Assembly (NCBI GenBank): GCA_037043455.1 | Contig: JAWPHD010007150.1 | Coordinates: 1 to 64,000, forward strand | Direction: 5' to 3' | DNA: 64,000 bases | Source: Cyrtodaria siliqua | Lineage: Eukaryota > Mollusca > Bivalvia > Adapedonta > Hiatellidae | Shown here: piece after piece, positions 45,701 to 60,403 of the stretch | How the letters are laid out: each line of letters opens with the position of its first letter | How positions within the stretch are numbered: position 1 is the stretch's first letter | Position numbers and translations under genes: made by a program | The notes under the pieces: model-generated | Database searches by the model: none | Seen by the model: the letters and a program-made list of their open reading frames with translations, nothing else | What the model was told of the DNA's origin: nothing

Positions 45701-48700
45701 TTATTTTACACGTGCATCTCTCGAAAAATAAGATTATATAAGATTTCAACTTGAACAAAAGTTACTTCCCGAGTTGTTTAGAGTGCAACACTTATGTAGA
45801 GATTTTTATCTTGAGTGACTATTGCTTCAACCTATCCATATTTGATAGAATATTATCACTGGCTGCCCAATTTTCACTTTTGAAAATAACAGTATCATGA
45901 CCTCTTCAAATTTTAATCTTAATCTGATGGTCTTGATCCATTTGAAGATGAATTCTGAAGTAGACACCCGCCATTCTTTGATCATATTTAAAAGAAGCAA
46001 CATATAGTTTATAGAACCGTAAAATTTTATAATAAATCAAGAGCATCTGCGGTAATGTTTGAGACATGATTTTAATTTAAGGCGTGATTATGCCAGTAAT
46101 TGTAAACTTACTTGTAGGCGAGGAGTTCTAGAATCTGCATTAGAAACTTTCCAAGACCTTTTCGCCTTACACCCTCGGTCAGCTGGATCTCGTAACTGTA
46201 AATGAGGTAGGAAGCATGAACAAATAAGGAAAGTATGACGTACACCCTCGGTCAGCTGGATCTCGTAACTGTAAATGACATAGAAAACATGACATGTTGT
46301 ACACCCTCAGTCAGCTGATCTCGTCTGTAAATGAAATAGAAAGCATGACATGTGTACACCCTCGGTCAGCTGCATCTCGTAACTGTAAATGAAATAGAAA
46401 GCATGACATGCTGTACACCCTCAGTCAGCTGGATCTCGTAACTAAATGCGGTTCGAAGCATGAACATTACAAGAAAAGCGTGACGTACATCCTCGGTCAG
46501 CTGGATCAGTCAGATGAAACATGAACATTTACACGAAAAATATGCTATACACTCAATGTCAAAAGCTGAAAACTGCATCTTGATTTATATTAGTATATAC
46601 TGCCGAGAGTAAATTTTACAGGATTATGTTGTTTGTACGCTGGCACAGACAGCGCGGTTTTTGATTTCGACTGATGGTCAGGAGTGTGCTACCCCCACAC
46701 TCCCACCCTCTCATTTGTTTGTATTTCTAAGATACTGCTCCGAGATGGTTTTTAATTGGAAAGCACTCTCAGCACTATATGGTGTTTCAAAACAGAAATA
46801 TTTTTTGGAATCCACTTTCCTAGCCTCAGGGCAAGTGTATTTTCAAAAGGCAATTGCCCTTCCCAAAACTCACTTGTCCCACATTAAAGTACACTTGGGT
46901 CTTATTTTTGATTGTTTAAGCAGTAGTGTAAGGCCTATGTATCAATTAAACATATTCAAAACTAAACAAATATCTTTTCTTGTGTTATTTTTGGAAATCG
47001 CGAAAACTGGTGACATATGAAAAAAGAAGCATATCGCTAAGTTTTTTTGGGAAAGATGCACATCCATATACATTTAATTTCATACTTATCAATGGAACAC
47101 ATTGAATACCTCATCAAATCGCGTTAATAAACGAGTGCTTAGAGTTTATTAAAAACATTCACATTTTTATCGCAAAACAATCCAGGGCCGGGCCATTGTG
47201 TCCCACCAGACGGCACTTCCACACTCATCTGTGTACTTTCGCTCAAAGAACTATGGGATTTGTTTACAACTGGACTATATCGACTGATCCTCGAGTATGA
47301 ATAGATGCCTTCATTTGTTCTTGTTTAAACAAAAATATATTTGTCTTTAGCTATCTACTATAAATTGCTTCATTATTTGAAACAGTAAAAGTTTCATATA
47401 TTCACGATTTAGAGTCTTAAACATGTATAGTAAAGTAAAATAGTTCCCACCTCTTTACCGCCTACACTAAAGAAAATTTGTTAGTGATGTGCCAAAGCAC
47501 ACAGGTCAGTGTGACGATAGTCACGTGACCAGTGATACAATGGGGCCGTGCATTTTGTTATGATTTACGTTTTTTGTAAAAAAAAATATAAGCTCACGTG
47601 GTGTCAATAAATACAAATTGTTTCTGTATTTCATTGGTCAAAAGTCCATATGACCTAGACATATTTCGGCAAGGCGATGGTTGGGAGGTTGCCGACTTCA
47701 TTGCCCACTATCCCCGAGGCGAAAATGAGTCAAAACTTGTTACTTGGGGAGGTGTATTTCACACAATCTGGCGAGTGACACCGATAAAGGGGCTCTGTAA
47801 GGGTTATTTCAAATACCAATAAGCAAAATTTAAGCAACGCGCTTGGAATTTAAAGGACCGCGCTAATTTAAAGGACAGCGCTAATAGAGATTTTGGATAT
47901 CAGGCACCGCGGTGCTTAAAGGCACTGGGGAGAACCCGGGATTTCATTGTGAAAATTCCCACAATGTAACAACTATATGTTTGTTTAAAATAAATATTTT
48001 TGATGAAAATTAAATGTTAAAACCTATTTATTCTAATTATTTGTTTATATATTAAAAATGTGTATGCGATAAAAAGATTATTAGATTTGTATTGGGATAT
48101 ATGCACTCGTTTTTCTGCGTATAATATTGCACTCCTAAAGTGGCGCAATATTGTTACTCGGAAGAACTTGTGCACATTACAAATACAATACAAATCTAAT
48201 AACCTATAAATCCTAATAAAATATTGGTTTTCATATAAAACTGAACAGATGTATGCAATGATGCCTCAGATCCACAGTGTAAACATATTGGCACTCTGGA
48301 GTCACTGGTATGGTGTCTCTACAAGGTGGCAACTTCAAATTTGCGCAGTGTTTGGTCATCATTGGCTCATATGTAGCCATGTATAAATTCCACTTAGCCG
48401 TCTGAACTTTAAAATGCTAAGCAATGTAAATTTGATGGCAGTATTGAGCCGTAAGGCCATAGTAGGTTTATTTTCAACATTAAAGGGGGTATATCAGACT
48501 TTTTTGGTGTCTAGGGGTCGGACCTAAAACTGACAAATAATCGTATATTCTATTCTAAAGGGTCTAAACATAATACATGAACCTGAAAAGGACCCATGAT
48601 TTACAAGGAAATTCAATTAACACTGTAATATGTGTTATCCTAGTTTACGCACAGGGTTAATTTAATCATTTTACACCCATTTCATTAAATATATATGGTG

Positions 48701-51700
48701 AATTAATGGACAACACATTTCTTCCACCATAATTTGAGTGATATGACAATAGTATAATGAATTGAAACATTTTTAAACAAAATTTAAGATTTTACAAGAA
48801 AAAGCACAATCTGGCGAGTGACACCGATAGATTGGCTCTGTAAGGGTTATTTCAAATATCAACAAGCAAAGTTTTACGCAAGCGTAAAATAGCTGCCGAG
48901 AGGAAATAGCATATATCCGGGTAGGGACTGGAAATGAAGTTTAACATAACATATCAAGTCAAGGGTGTTAAAACAATATTGAACAAAGAAATATCACTGT
49001 AAGTGATAAATGCCCCCGAAGTGTCCTTTGACCTCTAAGTATGGCCTTGACCGTGGAGCCATGGACCTGGATTTTATGCACGACACGTAGTTTGGTTGTG
49101 GTGAGCACTTGTGCCAAGTTATTTGAAAATCTGTCAAGGCATGCAAAAGTTATTGACCCGTCACGATTTGACCTTTGACCTCTAAATGTGACCTTGACCT
49201 TGGGGCCACAGACCTGGATTTTGTGCGCGACACATCGTCGTTGTGGTGAGCACTTGTGCCAAGTTATTTGAAAATCCGTCTATGAATGCCAGAGTTATTG
49301 ACCGGACACAATTTAACTTTTGACTTCCAAGTGTGACCTTGACCTTGAAGACGTGGGTTTTGCGTGCGACACATCGTCTTGTTATGGTGATCACTTGTGC
49401 CAAGTTATTTAAAAATCCCTGCAGGGGTTGTGACGTTACGGTCCAGACACGAAATTGTGTACCTGTTTTTCAACTAGGAACTGCAAGTGTGACCTTGACC
49501 TTTGGGGTACGGACCTGGGATTTGCGCATAACACATCCTCTTGTTATGGTGATCACTTGTGACAAGTTATTTAAAATCCCTGCAGGGGTTGTGACGTTAC
49601 GGTCCGGACACGAAATTGTGCACCTGTTTTTGACCTATGAACTTCAAGTGTGACCTTGACCTTTGAGGGGGCATAAAAAAATAATGTTGACGTAAACACG
49701 CCACGACCGTTTTTCTTCTTACCAGACAAGTTCTTCCCGAGTTTTACCATCACTTGTTCCTGCCAAACATTTTGAATCAAGGTGGGTGACCTCGCTTCTC
49801 TCTGTTCAAATACCTTGATTTGCCTTACATACTGATTACAATTCAACTTTGGAGCACGACGTGCTAGAAGTACACATCAGCACAGAAATACAGGTGTTCA
49901 CATGTAAGGGATGCGTGTGCGTTAGCATGTGCATTACAACAGAGATAAACGTCTCACTGCTACCATGTGTAATTATAAGATTGCGTTATCAAAGTGAAAA
50001 ACTCAAAGAAACTGTTCATTGCTACCTTACCATTGCACGTGCAATTAGGCAGCGAATAAACCCATCGACTAGTATAACACGGCGGTATTTACGAGAATAC
50101 CGCATTATAAATCCATAAAAAGGTATTATTCCATTAAAATACAGATTTGCACTTTTTTCATTCCAAAACTTGCGGTTTCATTCAGTTTCACTTAGGGTTT
50201 CATTATGCTCCGTAAAAAATCCCGGACGTGAAGATCCCGGAAATATTGCTGCATTCTACACTTTAGTAGACTGCTCCAAGAAAACGTCATTTGAGGCAAT
50301 AAAACGGCAAGCTTTGAACATTGAAAATCTATACAAATCTAATAACCTATAAATCCTAAAAAAATATTGGTTTTCATATCAAACTGAACAGATGTATGCA
50401 ATGATGCCTCAGATCCACAGTGTAAACATATTGGCACTCTGGAGTCACTGATATGGTGTCTCTACAAGGTGGCAACTTCAAATTTGCGCAGTGTTTGGTC
50501 ATCATTGGCTCATATGTAGCCATGTATAAATTCCACTTAGTCGTCTCAACTTTAAAATGCTTAGCACTGTAAGTTGGATGGCAGTATTGAGCCTTATGGC
50601 CACAGTAAAAGGCGGTACTTCAGACTTGATTGGTGTCTAAGAGTCGGACCTATAACTGACAAATAATCATATATTCTATTCTAAAGGGTCTAAACATAAT
50701 ACATGAACCTGAAAAGGACCCATGATTTACAAGGAAATTCAATTAACACTGTAATATGTGCTATCCTAGTTTACGCACAGGGTTAATTTTACACCCGATT
50801 TCATTAAATATATATCGTGAATTACTGGACAACACATTCCTTTCACCATAATTTGCGTGATATGACAATATTATAATGAATTGAAACATTTTTTAAAAAA
50901 ATAAAGATTTTACAAGGAAAAGCACAATCTGGCGAGTGACACCGATAGATCGACTCTGTAAGGGTTATTTCAAATATCAATAAGCAAAATTTAAGCACAG
51001 CGCTTGGAATTTAAAGGACAGCGCTAATAGAGATTTTGAATTTCAAGCACCACGGTGCTTAAAGGCGCTGTGGAGGACCCTGGATTTCATTGTGAAAATT
51101 CCCACAATGTAACAACTATATTTTTAAAATAAATATTTTTGATGTTTTTGTTTTTTTATTAACTAGATTGGAACAAGTGTGTAACAAATTCGCCCGAGTA
51201 AGTTTTTGTGAAGATAACAATGAGTATTTAACCCATATAATGACCTTCAGTGTGAACTTGACCTTTATATTTTAGTATGGCCATGTCGATGTTGTCATGA
51301 CAAGTATATATTGAAAGTTTGAAGAAATATCAAGAATGAGAAAGTTACAGCCAAGGTTGTTTTCGTGAAGAAAAAAACGAGTATTTAACTCATATAATGA
51401 CCTACAGTGTGACCTTGACCTTTATATTTTTAGTATGGTCATGTCGATGTTGTCATGATGAGAATATATTGAAAGTCTGATGAATAAATATAAAGAAATG
51501 AAGAAGTTATAACCAACGTTAAGCATTTTAACCCATATAATGACCTTCAGTGTGACCTTGACCTTTATATTTTTAGTATGGTCATGTTGATGTTGTCATG
51601 ATGAGTATATATTGAAAGTTTGATGAAGAAATACCAAGAAATGAGAAAGTTATAGCCAACGTTACGTTTTCGTAAAAAAAAAAAAGAAGAGTATTTAACC

Positions 51701-54700
51701 CATATAATGACCTTCAGTGTGACCTTGACCTTCATTTTTAGTATGGTCATGTCGATGTCATGATGAGTATATATTGAAAGTTTCATGAAGAAATAGCAAG
51801 AAATGAGAGTTATAGCGAACGTTAAGTTTTCGTGAAGAAAAAAAGGAGTATTTAACCCGTATAATGACCTTCAGTGTGATCTTGACCTTCATATTTAAGT
51901 ATGGCATTTTTCTTCGAAAAGGCGACACAAAAATGCGTATGCATAAAAAGGTTATTAGATTTCTATTGGGATATATGCACTCGTTCTTCTGCGTATACAT
52001 ATTGCGCAATATTGTTACTCGGAAGAACTTGTGCATATATCCCAAAACAAATCTAATAACCTATAAATCCTAAAAAAATATTGGTTTTCATATAAAACTG
52101 AACATATGTATGCAATGATGCCTCAGATCCACAGTGTAAACATATTGGCACTCTGGAGTCACTGATATGGTGTCTCTACAACTGAATTGAATTGAATGCT
52201 GTTTAACGGCTCATCAACACAGTATAGGTTATTTAGAGCTGCCCCAGAGAGAGGGGAAGGATACATAGGAATCCGGGAACCTGCCCTACTCTTATTCCTA
52301 TGGTTCTTTAACCTTGCTCGGAGGATAGACCGATACACGGGACCGCCTGGTTTACGTCCCCATCCGACGGATGAGGCTGAGGGGAAAGTGTCTTGCCCAA
52401 GAACACACCGACGGAACTCAGTGGCACCACGAAGGATTGAACCCGGGGCCTCCAGTTACAAATCCGCCGCGCTACCGACTGCGCCACGCCAGCCCTCGTG
52501 TCTCTACAAGGTGGCAACTTCAAATTTGCGCAGTGTTTGGTCATCATTGGCTCACATGTAGCCTCATTGGCTCATATGTAGCCATGTATAAATTCCACTT
52601 AGCCGTCTCAACTTTAAAACACTGTAAGTTGGATGGCAGTATTGAGCCTTAAGGCCACATTAGGTTTATTTTCAACATTAAAGGGGGTATATCAGACTTT
52701 TTTGGTGTCTAGGGGTCGGACCTAAAACTGACAAATAATCGTATATTCTATTCTAAAGGGTCTAAACATAATACATGAACCTGAAAAGGACCCATGATTT
52801 ACAAGGAAATTCAATTAACACTGTATTATGTGCTATCCTAGTTTACGCACCAGGGTTAATTTAAATCATTTTACACCAATTTCATATAAATATATATGGT
52901 GAATTACTAGACTACACATTCCTTCCACCATAATTTGAGTGATATGACATTATTATAATGAATTGAAACATTTTTAAAATTTTAAGTTTCTACAATAAAA
53001 AAGCCTGATGTACCCTCTTTAAAAGAGATGATACAGACTTTGTGTCGAGTATTAGAGTATAATATGATCATCAGGTGTCCTCAAATGAAACAACTAATTT
53101 GAATCTTTCCTTCAGTTAAAAGGTTAATATGTATCTCGTCATACTGTACTATTAATAGCCTATTTAGCCCTGCATGTTATCTGTTTCTGCATCAGTGCAG
53201 AGTTCATGGGACACAATAAACCACTAAATCTATTTAGTTGGCATCGTTTGGAAAGTACATTTCTAATCTAATGGTACTAATTAATAATTTTTTAAAGGGA
53301 TTGATGCACTATTTTCAAACAAGGTTTATTTTAAAGGGCTCTGAAAAACTTGAAAAAAACTGAATGAATTATCAAAATGACGTCATCGCGCCTTCTTACC
53401 ATATATGGCATTTTGAGAAAATGTCTTTTAAAGCAAAGAAAATCACTGCAAATGAAAAATAAGCATACAATTTATACATTTTTTACATCTGTATATTTAT
53501 TTTTTAATCAATTTGCATTGATTTTCTTTGCTTTAAAATATATTTTGTCAATATGCCATATATGGTAAAAAGGCAGATGACATCATCGTTCCAAGATGGC
53601 TGCCTCCGTTTATGTTCTTTGCAAGTTTTGAATAGGTCATATCTCCTTTATTTTTCATGGCATTTTGATAATTCCTTCAGCTTTTTTTAAAAAAGTTCAG
53701 AGCCCTTTTAAGTAAATCTTGTTTAAAAATTGTGCATTAACTTGTAAGGCATACACATATTTTATCAACTGTTTTATTTAATAAGCATATTCTGCCTTTA
53801 AATCTCATTCTTTAATAAGAATTTGATCTTTCATTTGAATTTAATCCCTTATTACAATTCCTTAAAAATCATTCAATATTTCAGAAACCTGCTTTGTCAC
53901 ATCAAAAATCCAAAAGGATTCTAATATTCTGTGTCGGTACTGTTTCAAAAAACAAATCCATCAACACCTACCAGTAAAGGACTTCTTCGTCTATCTCTAT
54001 GTCAAATCTGAAGTGTACAAATGCCACCGGTGTCCGTTCGGCATCCCGAACAATCAGGTACCAGGCGTTGTCTTCCATCATCTCTTCCTTCTTCTCTCGA
54101 TCCTTCCAGCCCCAGTTGGACGCCTCATACCTGGAGTAAATAAACGTGTCCATAGCCGTTTGTGGTGACCTCTTACAACAGAATGTAACCATTTGAGTAT
54201 TTATATGTCCGAGTTATTCCTAATGTTTCCATCTTGTTACGGATATTTGTGGTCTCCATCCAGTAAGGTGTTCTATGTTAAAGATTGAAATAAATTTCTT
54301 TTTTTTTAACCCTTAACCCGCTACATATATAAAATAGACTGTTCTTTCTTTAAATTAAGACCATTCCATTTATGTGAAAAAGGGGTGTTTTGGGGGGGAA
54401 TGACAGATCAGCAGCCAGACATTGTTATTAAATTTGGATTAAAAAACAACACCACCAGTCGAATGTTCCACCATACTTACAGTGCCTGCATGTTTTCCTT
54501 GCACAGTGAAAATACAAACTCTTGTGAGGCTGTGTCCAGTTTAGGGGCTGGCTTGCATTCAATAGTAAGCGACACTCTAAAATGGAATAAACCTTTATCA
54601 ACAATTATGTAACGTCAAATGGTAAAGTGACAATAGAACATAGCAATTCAATGAAGCCAAATTAAGTTAAATTTTAAACTAGAGCGGTCGCCTTTTAAGG

Positions 54701-57700
54701 GCGACAAATATACCCCCGCTACCAGTCCCCCCACATTCCCCATCCTACCGTTTGGTTACAGATTGAGTGGAATGGGATTTTCATGATCAGGTAATGGGGT
54801 CTTGGCCTTTGACCTATCGAACTCGAAACCAATAGGGGCCATCTTTTCATCTGTCTAGTTTCATGAGATTTGCTTCAGGGGAAGAAGAGTTATGGAGCAA
54901 ACAAGGTTTTTCATTATCGGATGCCGGTGACCTTGACCTTTGACCTCAAAATCAATATGGGTCATCCTTTAACCACATGCAGTTCAGCTATGAAGTTTCA
55001 TGAGCTTTGCTTCAGGGGGAGAGGAGTTATGGAGCAGACAAGGTTGCGTGTACAGACAGACAGATGTACGGACAGGGTGAAACCGGGTATATCCACCTAA
55101 ACTTCGTTAGCGGGGGTATATAAAATAAATCGAGAAGCGTTTTAGAAACAGATGCCATATTATATCAAGTCTTCAAGCAAGACTCCAGTGTTTTTTTATG
55201 CCTAGTTTGGGGCCGTTATTCGGCCCCTTCACAATGCCAAAAAGTATACCTTTTTCACAATTATATCCAAAATATACACAAACTGAAAAAACGAAACAAA
55301 AAAACAATAACAAAAAACAAGCAGTAACGATACTAGTCTTAATATAAGCTGGTGTCAAAACTAGTCTGTATTTACCAGAAACAAAACTTAAAACCAAGGG
55401 ATATTAAACTGTGAAAATAAAAGTGAAAAAAAGTTTCTTTTTCTTTTGTTACAATATTTCACAATTTCTTGAAAAATGCCTCTATTTTTCACAATGGCAC
55501 AGGCACAGGCTGCATTCACAAAACACATAAAAAAAACACTGGACCCATCTTTGTAGAAGTAAGATCAACCAAGTTGACTCGGACATTTAATATGTTATAT
55601 GCTCCAACAAAAATTTTGCAAAATCAATCTTGGAAAGTGCAAACAAAATGTATCACATACACACTTGTGGGTGAAGACAGACACATATGAAATAATTTTA
55701 CAGACACATATGAAATAATTTTAACTTCCATGTATTGTGACTAAGTGCCAAGGCCCATATAATACAAACCCATTTCTTTCGAACTTTTGGAAAGGTAACA
55801 GCATTGACATAGGATCTTCCAACTGAAAATACAAATAGGAAAATTCACAGCATTGACAACGGTCACAGCATTGACAACGGTCACAGTCACAGCATTGACA
55901 ACAGTCACAGCACTGACAACGGTCACAGCAGTGACAATGGTCACAGCATTGACAACGGTCACAGTCACAGCACTGACAACGGTCACAGTCACAGCATTGA
56001 CAACGGTCACAGCATTGACAACGGTCACAGTCACAGCATTGACAACAGTCACAGCACTGACAACGGTCACAGCAGTGACAATGGTCACAGCATTGACAAC
56101 GGTCACAGTCACAGCACTGACAACGGTCACAGCACTGACAACGGTCACAGCACCGACAACGGTCACATCACTGACAACGGTCACAGCATTGACAACGGTC
56201 ACATCACTGACAACGGTCACATCACTGACAACGGTCACAGCATTGACAACGGTCACAGTCACAGTCACAGCACTGACAACGGTCACATCACTGACAACGG
56301 TCACATCACTGACAACGGCCACAGCACCGACAACGGTCACAGCACTGACAACGAATGATAGCTGTCCACTGACTAAGATTTTAATACCCATTGGGGTGTG
56401 AAAATACTAAAATGTTCTTTTGTTTATTTGTTTATTGTTTTACGTCATTTTCAACACATGTAAGGTTAAATATGACGGTCGATTTTTTGTGGTGGAGGCA
56501 GACCACCCAGTTTTTCTGGGTATAACCAGTACTGTAAACCTTCCGCCATCCGTAAGAATCTAAATGTTCTACCTAGCAGCAAGAGTATCAACTAGACTTT
56601 CACACTTACTTTGTTGGCAGCATCCACCTTGACCTGGGCCACAGACAACTTGGCATTTTCCTGAAACGATAGAGAAAAACATGAAAAACATGAAGTCTGG
56701 GAAATAAGCAATAACATTACTCCACTTATTGTTGTTTTTTACTAAAGTATTCACAGCAAATATGTTTTAGTATGAAGTATGGATACAACATATACCGTAT
56801 TTCCCCTAACAGTAGCGCCCGGGCGCTATAAAAAGTGCAAAGGGGGCGCTCTTATTATGGTTCAAATTTTAAATATCTTTCCCCTCCTTTCCAGATTGTG
56901 TCCTTATAGAATTACTGTACGGCGATCTTTTACTATGACACCGGCATTGACTAAACCTAAAACCAACTGTATACTGAGTATATCGCTGTCATCACTCTAT
57001 ATCTGTATGATACACATTTCCGTCGAACTTGACGATTACAACACGGGTTGGTTGTGTATGAATTAAATAATAATAAAAGATAAACTAAATATGAAATTGA
57101 AAGAAGGTAAGAAAAGCGGTAATTTGAATTGATGATGACAGCGCTTTAAGGGTTATGTCATAGACCATACCAGTGTCGTAGTAAAAAACCATAGTGGAAA
57201 TTCAAAAAAAAGTTTTCCATAAGCTTTCTACAAAGGTTTGTTCCAATATTTCTTTCCATATAACCTACCTACACATAAAGTTTCACTTCAATATCTCACT
57301 CCTACTGAAGTTATTGCCCAGAAACCATTTTTCTATTTTCAGTAAAAGCAACATGACCTTGACCCTGTGACCTCAAATGCAATCCCATGCTTCCCTTTCA
57401 TATTAACACCCTACACAGCAAGTTTCGTTGCAATATCACATTGCTAATTTAAGTTATTGAGTGGAAACCATAGGTTTGACGCTGCCCATCCGTCAAAGGA
57501 CATTTGCCAATCTAGTAACCAGACTTTTTCAAAGGAAAACCTGGTTAAAAACGAACTCCTTTAGCATAGAACTGAAATACAACTTTGACAGAATTCAAAA
57601 TGGAATATAGACATCTTTACCATGGAACTGAAATATATCAATTTTAAGTAATAATTATTTGATACATGGAATATTATTTAATCCAGTGACTTCGGTAGCT

Positions 57701-60360
57701 CAGAGAATAGGGCCTTGGACTTTATAGCTGCAGACCTCCACTCTGCGTGAGTTCAGTTCCAGTCTGGGTATGTCTGAGGGAATCTTTGAGGTCTTTCCCT
57801 AAATAACCAAATATGTGCCGAAACCACTTTTCATATAATTTCAACCTAATGTAAAGCCAGAAAGTTACAAATTTACGAAAAAGAACAAATATAAAAAGGA
57901 AATGATGACAGATAATGCTAGTCTGCCAACTTCTCAGATTATGGATTTTGGATCAGCGTGACATTATGTACATGTATGCAGTTAATGTCACTTTTAAGAA
58001 TCTTTCAGTCATATCACGACTGTCTACTTGTAGCAGTAAGCTCTATGCTCAACTTTATAGTGCTGTCACACTGAAATGGCATGCTGTAGACACACAGAGA
58101 TTAACTGCTGGGATCGATTATAGGGAAATCCTTCACGAGATGATAGGCGTGTGGTTCTTTTCACAAACGAGCGTAAGAGAGTGAAAAAAAAAAAAAAATA
58201 CCATCAAGTGAAGGATTCCCATATAATCAATCACAACAGTTAATCTATTTATTACATTTTTAATCAGATGATGTATGATTTTAACCAGAATTTTTCGCTT
58301 TATTTAGCGTTACGGCGGATGACGTTGATGTCACCAACACGTTATTGTCATAACTCATCGGTTATTTTTGTGATTGGAGTTAGTTATGAATATTATTTTA
58401 CTGAGAAATTCTAATCTTTCACCTATAGAAAACAGTCTATTAAATCATTTTAGAATTATTTTATTATTAGAATTTTGTGTTTCTGTGTTTCAAGAACCTC
58501 ATTACTCAATGTCCAGTAAAACCTCAGTGTGTTCTGAGAATGTAATGAGCTTTAAATTAACTGGTTTTATTGGTCCAATTTTTATCACTGAACCAATCAG
58601 AATGCTTAATTTTTATTTTCATCTGGTTGCTTCTATCATGAAGCACTTTCTGGTATTATGACATCACACCTTGGTATTATGATGTCACGTCACCATGGTA
58701 TTATGACATCACATCATGCTATTATGACATCACGTCATGCTATTCTGATGAACTCAGTGTGTTCTCAGAACAGAATGAGCCTTTTAATTGCAGTGAGAAA
58801 CAGATTAAGACTGTTTGTATCACTTATTGAGTAATGAGTTTCTTGAAACCAAGAATCACCAAATTCTAAAAAATAAATAATTCTAAATGATTTAATAAAC
58901 TGTTTTCAGAAATGTAATAAATGATAACCCTCTCAGTTTTATTTAATTATACAAAAACTCAGCTGACCAGTCCAAAACTACCCTTTGTATGCTGAATATT
59001 AAGCAAGGGAGCTAATACTTATACCATTTTTATGAAGGGGATTGAACCCACGACCTCCCACATGCAAGGCGCACGCTCTAACATAATGCTATCGTCAGTA
59101 TTCAGGGTGACAGGAACTGAATGTTTTATAAATGTCATTCACTAATTATCTATGAAGTTTGATGACTTCAATTAGGTAGTATTCTGTTTTTAATGGACTG
59201 TTTTTTTGTGGATACCCAAGGACTCAATGAAGTCTGTTTACCTCTTCCTTCTTTGTTTTCTCTCCTTTGCACCTCTTGTTGATTTCCTCTGAAAATAAAG
59301 ATGATAACATTAAGTTAGCTGCTTGACAGGTAACATTCCCGTCTGCTGAATACCCATACATTCCCGTCTGCTGAATACCCAGTGATTAGTTATCAGTTGA
59401 ATCCAACCTCTCAGTTTGACACTCAAAGATCCATTGTTTTTCTTCATCTAGGTAACCAAGTCAAATCGAGCGTTCTGACTGGATGTAAGCCAATAATAGA
59501 GACGGAGCCAACACGTTGATGCCCTATGGTCAATAGACGGAAACTGCTATTTTGAGTTACAACTATCGCTACTGAGTGAGAATAAACAGACGTGTCAAGT
59601 AACAAAGGATTAACACATATTAACCACTAGGATGTCAGTTTTGTGCTTACACTTATGCAGTTATAAAAATTCTGGACCAGTTTTTTAAGCATTTTTCTTG
59701 AGATTGGGATTTTTCTTCCAGAAATTGGGAAAAAATGGAGGCTATTGTTGATTGGGAATGATTCTGTATTTTGATATGTCGGAAAATGCCCTGGTCATAT
59801 ATCCAGAACTCCATGAGACTTGTTCCATTTCCATCGGTCAGTTTTACCTCTGATCTACAATTTTTCATGATCTACTTTACTTGGTTGTTGAAAATTATGG
59901 CTTATTTCATTCTTTTGTACTTAAATATACAAGAAATAAAATTAGTTGTAATTCTGCAACAAGTAGTCACATATCTATAGTGGGTATCACAACTTATTTT
60001 TTTAAATATATGTTGGTCAGTTCTGATCTATAATTTTCATGATCTACTTTGCTTGGTTGTTGAAAATTATGGCTTACTTCATTCTCTTGTACATGTACTA
60101 AAATAAAATTAGTTGTAAATTCTGCAACAAGTAATCACATATTTATAGTGGGTATCACAACTGTGTAAGAATTGACAAAAGCAACACAGAAATTTGTAAA
60201 AAAAAAGAAAAAAGTTTCAAGTTGGTTGGTGTGGGGTGTGGGAGGTTAGAGGCGGTGGGTGGGACCGGTGGTGTGGGAGGGTGGGGGCAACATATATGTG
60301 TAAGAATTGACAAAAGCAAAACAGAAATTTGTAAAAAATATAAAATAGTTTCAAGTTCAT

Positions 60361-60403
<43 letters not shown>

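Noticed and set aside
49182..49846. Overlapping ORFs on both strands
   Set aside because: They arise from the GTGACCTTGACC tandem repeat; the same phrases translate similarly in each unit and no protein family is recognised.
55741..56401. Long open frames on both strands (216 and 182 residues) with a TVV/AVT or TTVTAL period
   Set aside because: They come from an 18/24-bp minisatellite whose period is a multiple of three, so several frames stay open at once; there is no start context, domain or splice support.
59242..59288. Treating NAA40 as a pseudogene because of the exon 2 frame problem
   Set aside because: All seven later exons are intact with good splice sites and conserved motifs, and an alternative donor keeps the frame open; a 1-nt assembly error is at least as likely.
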